From contig CM043700.1 of NCBI GenBank assembly GCA_023935145.1, forward strand, positions 30,254,001-30,318,000: 64,000 nt of DNA, written 5' to 3'. Under the pieces are notes generated by a model. It was not told the origin of the DNA. It searched no databases and worked only from the letters and a program-made list of their open reading frames with translations. Made by a program: the position numbers and the translations under genes. This DNA is from Bretschneidera sinensis. Its lineage: Eukaryota > Streptophyta > Magnoliopsida > Brassicales > Akaniaceae. Shown one piece after another: positions 40,829 through 52,800 of this stretch; the first letter of the stretch is position 1; each line of letters begins with the position of its first letter.

Positions 40829-41405
40829 TTGACCGCAGCACCTGAGCCCCCCCACAAGGAACTTAAGCCTTTACCGGACATTCTTAAGTATAAGTTCCTA
40901 GGTCCAGCAGATTATTTGCCTGTGATTATAGCTTCAAATTTGGTTGATGCTCAAGAGCAGAAATTATTAGACATTTTAAGAGAGCACAAGGAAGCTATCA
41001 GCTGGAATATTGAGCATATCAAGGGGATTAGCCCCTCGGTGGTGATGCACAAGATACATTTGGAGGAGAATGCCAAACCATCGAGAAAGCCACAAAGAAG
41101 GCTCAACCCAGCTATGCAAGAGGTTTTGAGGACTGAAGTGATAAAATTGTTGGATGCAGGGATCAATTATCCAATCTTTGATAGCAAGTGGGTGAGCCCG
41201 ATTCATGTCGTGTCCAAGCGGGCTGGATTGACGGTAATGAAGAATAAGGACGATGAGTTCGTGCCAACTCCAACTCGTGTTCAGTCAGGACGGAGAGTGT
41301 GTCTAGACTACTGTAAGTTGAATGCTGCCACAAGGAAAGATCATTTTCCACTCCATTTATTGATCAGATGGTGGAGCGCTTGGCTGGGCACGATTACTAT
41401 TGCTG
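40829..41405 (+). pseudogene. gypsy-4 pol stub, RT truncated
   Basis: 195-residue open frame: LGPADYLPVIIASNLVDAQ, ISWNIEHIKGISPSVVMHKI, EVLRTEVIKLLDAGINYPIF, KWVSPIHVVSKRAGLTVM and GRRVCLDYCKLNAATRKDHF, ending in a frameshift near 41360 and then at the same GATTACTATTGCTGAGTCTG junction as unit 2. Lacks all catalytic RT residues. Confidence 0.88.
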
Positions 41406-42775
41406 AGTCTGGCTGAAGACGTTAAACTTAGCGCTCATGGGAGGTACCCCATAGCATATCCTTTATGTTTTTATTATTTTACATATTTCTTGTTACTGTT
41501 TATTTCTAGTATTTTTTGTTTTCCAGTATTACTTTGGTATTTGTTTTTCAAGGACAATATGTACTTCAGTTCAAGTTTGGGGGTATGCTATGAGCCATGC
41601 CAGTCCAGCTAGTTCTCCATCTCCCAGGTCAGCTCTTTCCATATTATTCACACATTGGGGACAATGTATATTTTAATTTTGGGGGTATAAGAGGCACATT
41701 ACACACACTTTCTCCCAGTTTGTTGTTTTAAAGAGAAGATAAATGCATGCTCATGTTATTTTGGAAATTTTGGTTGATTTAAACAAGTACTGTGATGTGA
41801 TGTCATTGGTGAGCTTAAAATCTTGAACACATGAATTAATGATAGAGTTTTAAAATTTTGTTACTTACTTTAGGCATTTGAGAACTCACATGTTTGATCT
41901 AATCTGACACGAGCACATTAGCACAAAATAGTGTGAGGTATGACATGTGATTTTACTGTGTATGTTCACATGACTTAACTGAAACTGGATGACTTGTTGG
42001 ATAAACACTTTGGCATAGAAAAGTATAAAAAAAAATTAATGATCATCAACAAACTTTCCACTGAGTAACTGGATGTCTTGCCTCAATAAGGAGTGAGTGT
42101 TCACGTCAAAAGGTGAGAATTTTATTCATAATGATCATTGCGAAACTTTTCGCTGAGTAACTGGGCCTCTTGCCTCAGTAAGTAGTGAGTGTTCACGTCA
42201 AAATGTGAGAATTTTTCTTGGTAGCATTAAGGCCAATTTAGTTTCATAGCACTTTTTACTCGAGTTAGTACGTCCTTAGGGGTGTCTTTACACCTAATGC
42301 CCTAAAACCATCTGGTTTGGGAGTCATTGACTCAACACTCACTACATGGGTCAATTAGAAAGTTTAAGGGAACTAAACATAGCAGAGCCTTATAATAAAA
42401 TAGAGAAGAAAATAAAACTATGACATCGTTGTTCATTCTGATGAGGAATTCTGTGAATCTTGAGACATGGAGACATTGCACATTGAAGTTATTTGGAAGC
42501 CTCATCTTTATATGCTAATTCACTTTACACTTAGTCAGACTTGTGATGTCTTAGCTTGCCTTTTGTAAGTAATTAGATTTTTTAAATTCCTATTCATTGC
42601 GAATATGGGTTTATATTTTAAGCTTGCTTATAAATGAATATCATGGTTTTGTGTGCTACTTAAATTTTTGGACACCATGAATGATGGATTTATCTTTGTG
42701 TTCTTTGTTTTTCATTTAGTTTTTTTTTTATTTTGTTTTGCTAAGGGACTAGCAAAATGTAAGTTTGGGAGTATT
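41406..42775 (+). other. gypsy-4 3' untranslated region
   Basis: Post-pol non-coding DNA like unit 3, including the CTGAGTAACTGG pair at about 42060-42180, ending before L3 in a decayed polypurine tract (TTTGGGAGTAT). Confidence 0.8.
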
Positions 42776-44186
42776 TGATAAGTGTCAAATATTGTATATT
42801 TTAGCCCCATAATTTAAATTTGTTAGCTTAAGAATTTGTTACTTTGAGTTGTTTTTTTTTTCGTGTTTTACAGGTTTACAAGCACTTGGAAATGATTTTC
42901 ACTAAATTACCAGAATTACCAATACATGTCAGTCATTTTTGCGGATTAAACTGTATTGATTCAGGAAGAACCAGGAGATGAGCAATATATGCTAGGAAAG
43001 ATCCAGATGTTTATTTTCTGGGTAATTTCACGGCTCGTAAATATGATTTTTCTGGAGAAAGTTATGGCAGTTTTAGTAGACAAATGTCAGGTTGTGCGTG
43101 ATTTCAGCGTGGTAGAAGTGATATTTACGGATTAAAATTGTAATGATTCAGGAAGAACCAGGAGATGAGCCATATATTCTTGGAAAGATCCGGATGCCTT
43201 TTTTTTGGGAAATTTTACGGCTCGTAAATATGATTTTTCTAGAGAAAGTTATGGCAATTTTAGTAGACAAAGTCAGGCTGTGCGGGATTTCAGTATGGGC
43301 AGAAGTTTTGAAGGGCATGTGAAGACCTAAATCCCACATCCCACATCGGTTGGAAACACAATCTATATCCCACATCGGATTGGAAACACATTGCACTCAT
43401 GGAGTTCCCCTATAAAAGCCCCATTTCACTTCATCAAATGGGTGTGCACTCTGGAAGGCTTTGCTACGAAAGGGGGAAAGCACCGCACTGCAGCTGCGCG
43501 TGGAATTTCTCTATCCATGTATAGTCATTTTTAATTTATTTCTTTTAAGTTTAAAGTTTTATAATTAGCACTTTAATTGTGAAATTTAGTTTCATAATCA
43601 TGAGAGGCTAAAACCTTCATCTAAGGTTGAAGATGAAGCCTCGCCATTGTTTGGCATAATATTTTCATATATGTTCATACAATTCTGATATTTTTAGTAT
43701 TAATGTTCTATTTCAATTGTTTGAGTAAATTCTTATAATTGATTGTGTTTAAATTGTTCAAATTGGATATTCCTTGTGCTTCATCTGTCGGATACGGCGG
43801 ATCATCCAAAGTCAATTGGATATCCATTGTGATTCTAAAGGATTAGATGATTTGGTTGAATTAGAGTATTTGCTATGATTTGTATAATGGTGGATTCATG
43901 GAATTATTTGATAGATTACTTTTATATAGAACATGAAAATATATGTTTTACTTTGGTGGGGTGGATTCAGAAACCTTAGTATTTTTATCATTTGTTTCAA
44001 CTCGATTTAGTTTAGTTTATTTTCTTTGCATAATACAATTCAAAAATTTGGAACTAGGTTGAAATAGGTTTAGTTTAGATAAAAATCCATTTTCATAATG
44101 CAATTCCCTATGGATTCGACCTCGCACTTTCACACACTATATTGCAAACGACTCGTGCGCATGCAAGTAATTTAAAACTCACAACA
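42776..44186 (+). repeat. gypsy LTR L3 with internal duplication
   Basis: 1411 bp, TGATAAGTGTCAAATATTG to AACTCACAACA. About 180 bp longer than L1 and L2 because a segment (about 42940-43115, containing ATTCAGGAAGAACCAGGAGA) is repeated at about 43125-43300. Confidence 0.85.
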
Positions 44187-44277
44187 ATGCGCATTTAAAC
44201 AAAGTGAATTAATTATGTAAGTTAAACTAGACAGATTAGGACTAAATTATTTTAAAATAGATGAATTAAATTAACTA

Positions 44278-44552
44278 TGTGCAGCATGTGTGCAGGTGTG
44301 TGCATGTGCATGCGAGGTGTGCACAAAAGTGTGCACGTGTGTGCAAGGTGTGCAAAAAAATGGGCACAAATTTGGAAATGTGTGTGACAGTGTGCACATG
44401 TGTGCGAGTGCGTGTGACAATGTACATGTGCGTGCAAGGTGCACGCAAAAGTTTGCATGCTAAAGTGTGCAACTACACACAAAAGTGCGCATGTGTGCAA
44501 GTGCATGTGTGTGCAGCTACGCACGAAAGTGTGCACATGTGTGCAATGTGTA
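44278..44552. repeat. TGTGCA-rich degenerate tandem repeat
   Basis: About 275 bp dominated by TGTGCA, GTGCAAGG and GTGTGCACA words: strongly alternating purine-pyrimidine with several CGTGTGTGC stretches. No ORF with family similarity; the open frames on both strands are repeat artefacts. Confidence 0.9.
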
Positions 44553-45029
44553 CTGGTTTAAATTACCTAAAAATGAAACTCAAAATTAACGATAATATGG
44601 TTTTTAACTGCCTTACAGTTTCTGTTAAAAATCTGACTAGAAATCAATTGAATTAAATGAGTTTACATGGATGGTTTTATTCTCCCCACCCACTAAAGGG
44701 TATTATGGAGATATTTCCAAATAAATGTTGATGTGTAATGGTGGTTGAATGAAGATAATAGATTTGACTAACTAGTATTTAACGGTGGGGTGTTTATCAT
44801 CTTAAATCAAAATACGAATATTTTAAGGGGATATCTATAGGTTTTGAAACTACAAGTACTTATCTATAGGTTAGGTCATACTATAGGTGGCTAAATTTAA
44901 TTTTTCTATAGTTATATTTATTTTGGAAATAGATATTATGGCACTGGTACATTGAAAAATTATTTTTATATTCTTGAAGTAGATGATAATGTTTTCAATA
45001 TCAAACAAAATAAGATGAAAATAGATAAT

Positions 45030-45520
45030 GAATTGAATCAATCCTATATATGGCACTTAAGACTAAGTCATATCAATGAAGATAGGATAAATTAGTAAAA
45101 GGTGGATATTTGGATCTATTGGACTTTGAATCCTATCCGACTTGTGAAGTGACTAGATCTCCATTTAGTAGACATAGAGAGAGAGTCACGGATGTATTAG
45201 GGTTAATACATAGTGATATGTGTGGGACCCTACTTCATTACCTTTACCAATGATCATTCTAGGTATAGGTACATGTACTTAATGAAGTATAAATCTGAAT
45301 CATTTGAAAAGTTCAAAGAATTCAATAATCAAGTTGAAAAGCAGACTAGGAAAGGTATTAAAGCTCTTCGATCTGATCGAGGAGATGAATACCTGACTAA
45401 TGATTTTCTTAATTATCTCAAAGAGAAAGTGATTCTATCGAAGTGGACTCTTCCTAGAACACCACATTCAAACAGTGTGTTCGAAAGGAGGAATTGTACT
45501 CTATTAGATATGGTATGATC
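45030..45520 (+). pseudogene. copia-4 pre-integrase and integrase core
   Basis: HLRLSHINEDRINKLVKGGY and LDFESYPTCEVTRSPFS form the zinc domain (one Cys of the pair degraded). 45213-45518 gives FTNDHSRYRYMYLMKYKSE, ALRSDRGDEYLTNDF and TPHSNSVFERRNCTLLDM, with the core acidic residues visible. A frame change near 45210 and a stop at 45518 break it. Confidence 0.85.
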
Positions 45521-46269
45521 CATGATGACTTACATTAATCTTCCAATATCCTTTTTGGAATATGCCCTCATAACTGCCGCATATTTATTGAACAAAGTTC
45601 CCACAAAAGCAGTACCTAAAACGCCATATGAGATATGAAAATGGAGGAAACCCAGTCTTTAACACATTAAGATTTGGGGTTGTCCTGCTTATGTAAAGAA
45701 GTTACATACAAACAAGTTGGGAACTAGGTTTAACAAATGTAGGTTTGGGGGATATCCTAAAGAAAATTCATAATATTATTTCTATCATTCACATGAACAA
45801 AAGGTGTTTGTTTCTAAGCATGTTACCTTTCTAGAAAATGAGTTTATGCTAAAAGATAGTAGTGGAGGAAAGATAGATCTTGATGAAACGTCACAAGAAC
45901 TACATCCTAGTACTGTTTAAATTGAAGAACCTAAACCAATAGATATTCCACATACACAACTAGTTCGTAGAGCCAACAGAATACCCAGCTCCAAAGAGAT
46001 ATGGATTTCTCATGGATGGTGACCAAGAGGTACACCTTATAGATGATAAGGAACCTGTTAACTATTGATTTAGGGATGTGGCTAGAAGCCATGAATTCCG
46101 AAATGGATTCCACGTACTCCAACAAAGTATGGTCGATGCATCTAAAGGTATAGTACCTATAGGTTGCAAATGGATTATTAAAGAAAGATTGGAGTATATA
46201 GATAGGTAGAGACTATAAGGTAAGGCTTGTAGCGAAGGATTTCAAGAAAAGGCAAGGAATTGACTTTGA

Positions 46270-47040
46270 CGATGCTTAAATCCATTTGGATTTTACTTGC
46301 AATAGTTGCATACCATGACTATGAGATATGATAGATGGATGTAAAGACAGCATTCCTTAATGGAAAAATAGAGAAGGATGTGTACATGACATAGCCTAAG
46401 GGTTTTACATCTAGTTGTAGTGACCACAATGTATGCAAGTTTCAAACATCCATTTATGAATTAAAGCAAGCTTGTAGAAGTTGGAACATCTGTTTTGATG
46501 AGACAATCATATTGTTTGATATTATCAAAAATAAGGATGAACCATGAGTATATTAAAAGGCCAGTGGGAGTGCTATGACAATTTTTGGAGCTTTATGTTG
46601 ACGATATACTACTCATTGGTAATGATGTAGGTATGATAAAGTTAATCAAGGTTTGGTTGTCAAGAAACTTCTCCATGAAGGATTTGGGTGAAGCATCCTA
46701 TATTTTAGAGATAAAGATCTATAGAAATAGATCTAGAAGGATGATGGCTTGTCCCAATCGAAGCACATAGACAAAGTACTAAAGAGGTTTAGCGTGGAAA
46801 ATTCCAAAAGGGGACTCCTACCAATGAGTCATGAAATTTCTCTCTCTAAGAAGATGTTCCCAAATACTCTAGAGGAGAGAGAATTCATGAGTAAGATACG
46901 ATATGCATCAACAATTTGTTCCATCATGTATGCAATGTTATGTACGAGGTTTGTTATCACATACGCTCTTAAATGTTACAAGAATATTTTAGTCCAATCC
47001 AGGTTAGAGTCATTGGAAAGCTGTGAAAAACATTCTTAAG
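46270..47040 (+). pseudogene. copia-4 reverse transcriptase
   Basis: WMDVKTAFLNGKIEKDVYM, FQTSIYELKQACRSWN, ELYVDDILLIGNDVGMIKL, FSMKDLGEASYILEIKIYRN, then after a one-base shift SQSKHIDKVLKRFSVENS and MSKIRYASTICSIMYAMLCT. YVDD is intact but stops and the frameshift near 46745 kill the frame. Confidence 0.88.
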
Positions 47041-47049
47041 TTCTAGAGA

Positions 47050-47560
47050 AGAACTAAAGATTTGTTTCTCATATATGGAGGAATAGATTTGAAACTTGAA
47101 AGCTTCACAAACTCTAGTTTTTAGTCTAACAAAGATGATATTAGATCAGTCTCTCGATAGGTGTTCACCTTGAATGGTGGAGAAGTGAGTTGAAAGAGTT
47201 TTAGGCAAGAAACCACTACGGATTCGGCCACTGAGACCGAATAGATTGCTACATAAGAAGCTACAAAGGAAGTTGTTTGGATGAGAAAGTTCATTACTGA
47301 ACTAGGAGTGATTCTAGACATTGTCAATCCAGTAACTTTGTATTGTGATAACAATAGTGATATTGTGTAAGCAAAAGAACCAAGGTCTCATCATAAGTCC
47401 AAGTAAATTTTGCAACAGTTCCATTTGATAAGAGAGATCATTGGAAGAGGCGATGTAAAGGTGGAAAAAGTTTCATCAACGGACAACATAGCCACTAACT
47501 AAGGCGATTTCTTAGCAACAGTTCGATTGCCATTTTGAGAAGATGGGAGTGAGATATATG
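47050..47560 (+). pseudogene. copia-4 RNase H
   Basis: Fragments VTLYCDNNSDIV*AKEPRSH and LIREIIGRGDVKVEKVSSTD match the copia RNase H C-terminal half. Several stops. Confidence 0.75.
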
Positions 47561-47597
47561 GGCGATTGGCTTTAGTACAAGTGAGAGATTGATAGTA

Positions 47598-49060
47598 GTA
47601 TGTCCTATAAGCCAATAGCATTTAATATTATAGACATATTATGTGTAATAATCTTATTCATTTATTGACAACAATTAACGGAATTTATTTTATTTATCAT
47701 GTTTATTACCAATCACTATATGTGCATTACATGATAAAGCCCTTAAAATAAGAGCAATAGAAATAAGCATCATGATGAGGTCATGCTAGTGAGATATATT
47801 TTCTTAAGCTTTGTTCTTCAAATGTTCCTAATCATAAGATTACTAAGAAGGACATTAGTGAATTCAGATAGATTAGTACATACTATGTTTTCTCAAGAAG
47901 TTAAGGGTGATTGATCTCACGATCACTAGTATATGAGACACTAAAACAAGTTAAGTATGTGCATGTTAGAGGACAAGTACACCGAACTTACTCAACTAAG
48001 TAATTCCTAATGGACATTTTATCGGTTATCAACAAGAATTCTTACGTTGCAGTTGTACAAGTGATCTTTAGACTTAAGCCACGATGGATGCCTTGTGTAT
48101 AGGTTATCAAGCTTTGATGCTATTTAAATGTGATTCTAATCATGGGTTACAAAAGAGTATTAATTAGGTATGACCGCTTGTACATAGAGGCATGTGAGTG
48201 TATAATAGATAATCTATCACTCTTAATAAAAGAAAGAGAGAATGTCATATGCGATATGATTAAGTCATAGTTTGGAAAATCCCTGGCCAAGGTTAAGTGA
48301 AAATTAGGAGTTTATAATTTCACCATTTAAGTTATGAACTTGATATCAATATACATATGATTAAATAATTAAGGTTTGACAATAATTTCATACATTAAGT
48401 TTAATCAGACACATTACATGATGGAATGATTGAATTGTACAGTAATTGTCAACGAAAAGGTTCACACTAATTCATATTGTCTAGGTAGTCATGACTTTTT
48501 GTTAGGCTTCATTCATGACTTGTAAAAATCCTTAAGAATTAATTGTTATTAATTCTTAATTGAAGGGAGAATTAAAAAGAGTTTTAATTCGAATTAAAAT
48601 TAATAGAAGTTTTAATTAATTGGATAGGATACAATTATTACATAAAAGTTATTATCTACTACCAACGAGATATTGAACCTAAGGGGTCACACACAAATGA
48701 GAAATTGCAAAAATAAGAAAAACTAATGGGTTAATAGAGAGATTTTTAGGAATTAATTAAACCAAAAGTTTAATTGTAATTCTAAAAATCTTAAAGCCTT
48801 CAGTAAAGACTCTATATAAAGATTTTATTTAATGGAAACCCTAAGGTAGAAATTGTGAAACTAAAATTACATTTTAAACTCTCTAAAAAAAAGTTGAAAA
48901 CCCAAAAGGTGGCACTCAAATTTTGACCAACTCTAATCCATTCTCATCCCAGATTGTTCGTGTTAATACACTTAAAGAACGAACTCTTGAATGAGATTGT
49001 GATCTCTCCAACGAATTTGCAATCGAAATCTTCATTAAGGTATAAACCCTAACCTTATAT
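47598..49060 (+). repeat. probable copia-4 3' LTR
   Basis: Starts near TATGTCCTATAAGCCAATAG just after the polypurine tract, AT-rich, and ends somewhere between 49000 and 49100. The right boundary is not defined because no second LTR is present to compare. Text such as ACAACAATTAACGGAATTT is familiar from long-LTR copia elements. Confidence 0.55.
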
Positions 49061-49636
49061 AAAATTTTGTTTATATCATTCTAATATATTTATAGAGAAT
49101 TTCATGGAATTAAGTTTATTGTTATGAAAATTTTTAATTTTCCGTTTTTTTTCATCTATTTAAGTATACATACACAGTCCACTATCAAGCAGAAGCAACA
49201 ACTCATACCCAAATTCAAACCCTGACCTACACTTTAAAACCCTTTCTTTGTAAATAAAAATAAAAATTGCCCAAATCACATATAGACCTGTGTAAATTTT
49301 AACGATAAAGTGTAGATTTCCAAGAACCGGAGAATAAAAGTGTAATTACCAACTAAACTCAAAAGGTTTTTTTTTATTTTTAATTTAACCTTAATAGAGT
49401 ACTATCATTACCATAGCTACTTTTATATTTATTTTCTCAGTTGCAATTTGTCTTTACGGTTTCTCAGCTTATCATATTCAACTGTATCAAGAAGCATCGA
49501 GGATGATGACAATGAAAATCACCATAATTTAGGATCAAGAACTTATAACCTCAATTCTAACAACGGATACAGAAGATAAAACTATATAACACTATTCTGT
49601 CCAAATATTATCAACCTTAATTCTCAAAACCTCATG
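49061..49636. other. 3' flank of the OTU gene
   Basis: About 575 bp between the copia-4 LTR-like region and the OTU stop codon. Presumably holds the OTU 3' untranslated region and polyadenylation site on the minus strand, but I cannot place the site with confidence. Confidence 0.5.
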
Positions 49637-49808
49637 CTAAAGTTTTGATTTACCACCCTTCCTTCCAGGAATTTGCAATGCATCATAATGGCCAAAACCA
49701 TGGTATAGAACTCTAATTGGATTTTCCTTCCCATATTCTTGGCCATACTCGGCAATGCATATCAGCCCGCCAGCCTTCTCATCATACATGTAGACAGTGA
49801 TTGGCATC
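49637..49808 (-). CDS. OTU gene last exon
   Basis: 172 nt. Acceptor CTGCAG before 49808. The first base completes a Gln codon; then MPITVYMYDEKAGGLICIAE, YGQEYGKENPIRVL, YHGFGHYDALQIPG and RKGGKSKL stop. H in GHYDAL is the predicted catalytic histidine. The C-terminal SKL resembles a peroxisomal PTS1 tripeptide, noted separately. Confidence 0.92.
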
Positions 49809-52800
49809 CTGCAGTTGTCAAAATCATAACTCTCATCATCAATTCAATGACATTTTATTTTGAAAATACAGCATTTCAACTACTGCATCATGGATATTTC
49901 TTTTCCCTACATATACACTACAAAAACAATAGAGGAGACACTTGTGAGTGAAGTTGATGGAGTACACAATGAAGATTGGAATTGGGAATCTTAATCTAAG
50001 AATTGGAGGTATTTTAATTATGGCGATAACTATGTAATTGAAAATATTATGGGTATTTAGAGTATGAAATTATTGTACTCCTATATTTAAGTTAAACTAG
50101 TTTTCTTATCGGTCTAAGACTATGGTTTTAAGATATCTATACAAGAGATATCCCTATGTTATTTTTACTCGGTTATTAATGAATAAAAAACAAATTATTG
50201 AAATCAAACAACTCTAAAATTGAGTTTGCTCTTTGTGTACTGTGATTAAGTTGCGGTTCCCATGTGATTTGGATACTATCGTTGCATACTATCTTTTTTT
50301 CTTGTTCTTGTTCTTGTTCAGTTTTTCGCCTACTATTCTACATCAAATTGATATCAAACTAAAAATTCCTTCTTCATCATCAACTTGCGGAAAAAAAAAG
50401 GCTGAACAATAGAGAAAGGAGGAGAGATATTGTTGCTTGGGTTCGTTCACACCATCTCAAACCATCGCACACCACCACCACCATCAGGACCAAAAACCTC
50501 TGACAACCAAAATCTTTCAGTTTCAGCCTCTTCTGCCGCTGCCGTCACACACCATTGAGTATTCTGTGCCGCTGCAAGTTCAAGATTTCCGACTCCCTGA
50601 CGTCGCACGACTGAACCGACCCCACCATCATGACCGCCAACCTCCGACGAAAAAGAAAAAAAAAACTAACAAAAAAATCAGCCTGTTCCGCTTCTGGTCT
50701 ACCAAGTGCCAGAATTTAGATCGACACCGCTAGTGGAACACCAGTCACCCCCCACAAAACAGCCAGCCAAGCCGTTTCCCTGAGCCACTTTTCACTTGAT
50801 AATGTTCCTCAAACTGCTGACTAGTTTCGAGCCATTGACCAAGCCATTTCAAATACTCGGGTTCTTCTATCTATGTTTATATTCTGAATTCTTTAGTTGC
50901 TGATTTTCTGAGTTAAAAAGAAAAATGAGAGAGAGAGAAAATAAAAAAAAAACAAAGGTATTTTGTTTCATTATTTTTTATTGTATTTTTGTTTCTTTAT
51001 TTTCTGATTTTGTTATTTAGAAGAAAAAAAACATAACTAAAAAAAAAAAAACAGAAAAAAGGTTTGTGTTTGAGATCTTCTAGTTGTTTATCATGTCTTA
51101 TAATACTTGGGCATGTATTCAAAGCGTGCACACTAAGCTATCAATTGGCTACTCCTATTTGGATGAGTTGAAATCCAACAAGATAAACTATGGTTGATGT
51201 TATCTTCCCCAACACATGAATGAAGACTATAATGGCTTGCAATTTAGGTTCATCATGATGAAAAACGGCTAGAAGAAGTGAAAAGACAATGAGCATGGGT
51301 GCAGTTATCAAGATGTCAATGCTTTGAATGGTTATGATGATGATGGTTGTGCTTATAAAAATTACTCCCCTGGTCCTATTTTTTCATTTTGGAAAATGCT
51401 GTTCAATTTGAACAATTAATGCATTGTAAATTTTTAACTTTCTTGATTTGCTCTTATAAATAAAAATATATTTTACACTACTTTAAAATGAAAAACTCAC
51501 AATAAAGGGTAATTTTGGTATTTTTATAAGGTGGTAGTTTTGGTAATACAATAGTGCTTTCTTGGAAGACAATGCATTTAATGATATTCCCTTAAAAAGT
51601 TGAAAGTCCAAAGGTGAACTAACAAAATGGGATAGGATGAGTATTATTATGCTCCTAGAGATGCTTATGATGAGCATGATCGTTCTTATGGAGTTGCTTA
51701 TGATTATTATGATGAGCTTGTGATAAAACAGAAACCTTAGAATCGCTCCATAACTTTTAATGAAGGTCGAGAGAAGTTAATGCGTCTGTTGAGCATCTTG
51801 AGGATGTTGAAAAGGGTCAAGACAAACAAAAAGACAAGCTTGATGGCAAGATTGATATTAGTGTTGATGCACATCTTTGATATTGATTTTATCCTACCTA
51901 CATAGTTTCGAGCATCTCGACAACAAACATTTCCGATGAAAAAAAATTTCACCTCCTACTGACTTAAGCTTCAATGAGTTTCATGACCAGTTTTTGTTTC
52001 TCCATCAATCAGAGCTCTTGATCCTTTAAAAAATTTAAACTCGAGGTCGAGTTTTCTTTTAAGTGGTAGAGAACGATGATACATAGTGAAGATTAAAATT
52101 AGGGATCTTAATCTAAGAATTATGGGGTATTTAAACATGGAGATAATTATGTAATTGAAAATATTATAGGCATTTAGAGTTAAGGAAATTATTATATATT
52201 TAAGTGCAATTTCCTTATTGATCTAGGACTAAGGTTTTATGATCTCTATATGAAAGATGTCCCTATGTTATTTACTTAGCTATTGATGAATAAAAAACAA
52301 GTTATTGAAATCAAGCATCTCTGAGATTGAGTTTGTTCTTCGCATTGTGAATGGTTGCGGATCCCATGCGGTTTGGATTCCCTTTATATTCTTGTTCTTA
52401 TTCGTTTTCTCATATTATTCTACATCAAATTGGTATCAAAGATAAAAGATCTTTCTATTTTTGTCATCAACTTGCTGACAAAACAAGTCTTAACAATAAA
52501 GAAAGGAGAAGCGACTGTTTTTTAGGATCATTCACATCCACCACAAATCATCACACACAAGACCGGAAACCTCTGGCAACCAAAACCCTTCAGTTTCAGC
52601 CTCTTCTGTTGCACTGCAAGTTCCAGATTTCATACTTCCCGACGTTGCACAGTTGAAGCGACTCCACCCACCTCCAATGATAAAAACCTTAAAAAATCAA
52701 CTTGTTCCACGCTGAACTGGAATTTTTTGGTCTACAAAATGTTGGAATTTGAATCGACATCACTGGTAGAACGACAGTCACCCCCATAAATCAACCAGCC

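Larger units (their letters stand above)
32128..44186 (+). mobile_element. tandem chain of three deleted gypsy units sharing LTRs (gypsy-2, -3, -4)
   Basis: Order: internal-2 (32128-33589), LTR L1 (33590-34816), internal-3 (34817-37970), LTR L2 (37971-39201), internal-4 (39202-42775), LTR L3 (42776-44186). Each LTR is about 1.2-1.4 kb. L1 is followed by TGGCGCCGTTACCGGGGA, the Asp-tRNA type primer-binding site of plant gypsy elements. Every unit has a shortened gag and pol that ends before the RT catalytic aspartates. The left end is cut by gypsy-1, so an upstream LTR may be lost. Adjacent units sharing one LTR are best explained by recombination between copies. Confidence 0.88.
44860..49060 (+). 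mobile_element. copia-4: old Ty1/copia element, 5'-truncated
   Basis: Plus strand. Pre-integrase, integrase, RT and RNase H occur in order from 44880 to 47560, followed by AAGTGAGAGATTGATAGTAG (a decayed polypurine tract) at about 47580 and a long AT-rich LTR-like region to about 49060. No gag, protease or 5' LTR was found. It belongs to a different lineage from copia-1 to -3 (longer LTR, ELYVDDILLIGND RT motif). Ends about 580 bp downstream of the OTU gene stop. Confidence 0.8.

Noticed and set aside
44279..44656. Cys-rich open frames on both strands in the TGTGCA tract
   Set aside because: Product of the repeat: Cys/Val/Ala/His residues follow from TGTGCA units, and frames are open on both strands.
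27240..49636. Search for N-terminal TWD40-2 exons (WD40 repeats 1-4)
   Set aside because: No minus-strand match to the expected conserved blocks was seen by eye; all stretches are assignable to transposons or short unassigned DNA. A protein-to-genome alignment would be decisive.
50437..50733. His/Pro-rich open frame starting MGSFTPSQTIAHHHHH
   Set aside because: Lies in the leader of the F element just after the primer-binding site; the homologous stretch in the second F unit does not keep the frame. Composition is low-complexity and no domain is recognisable.
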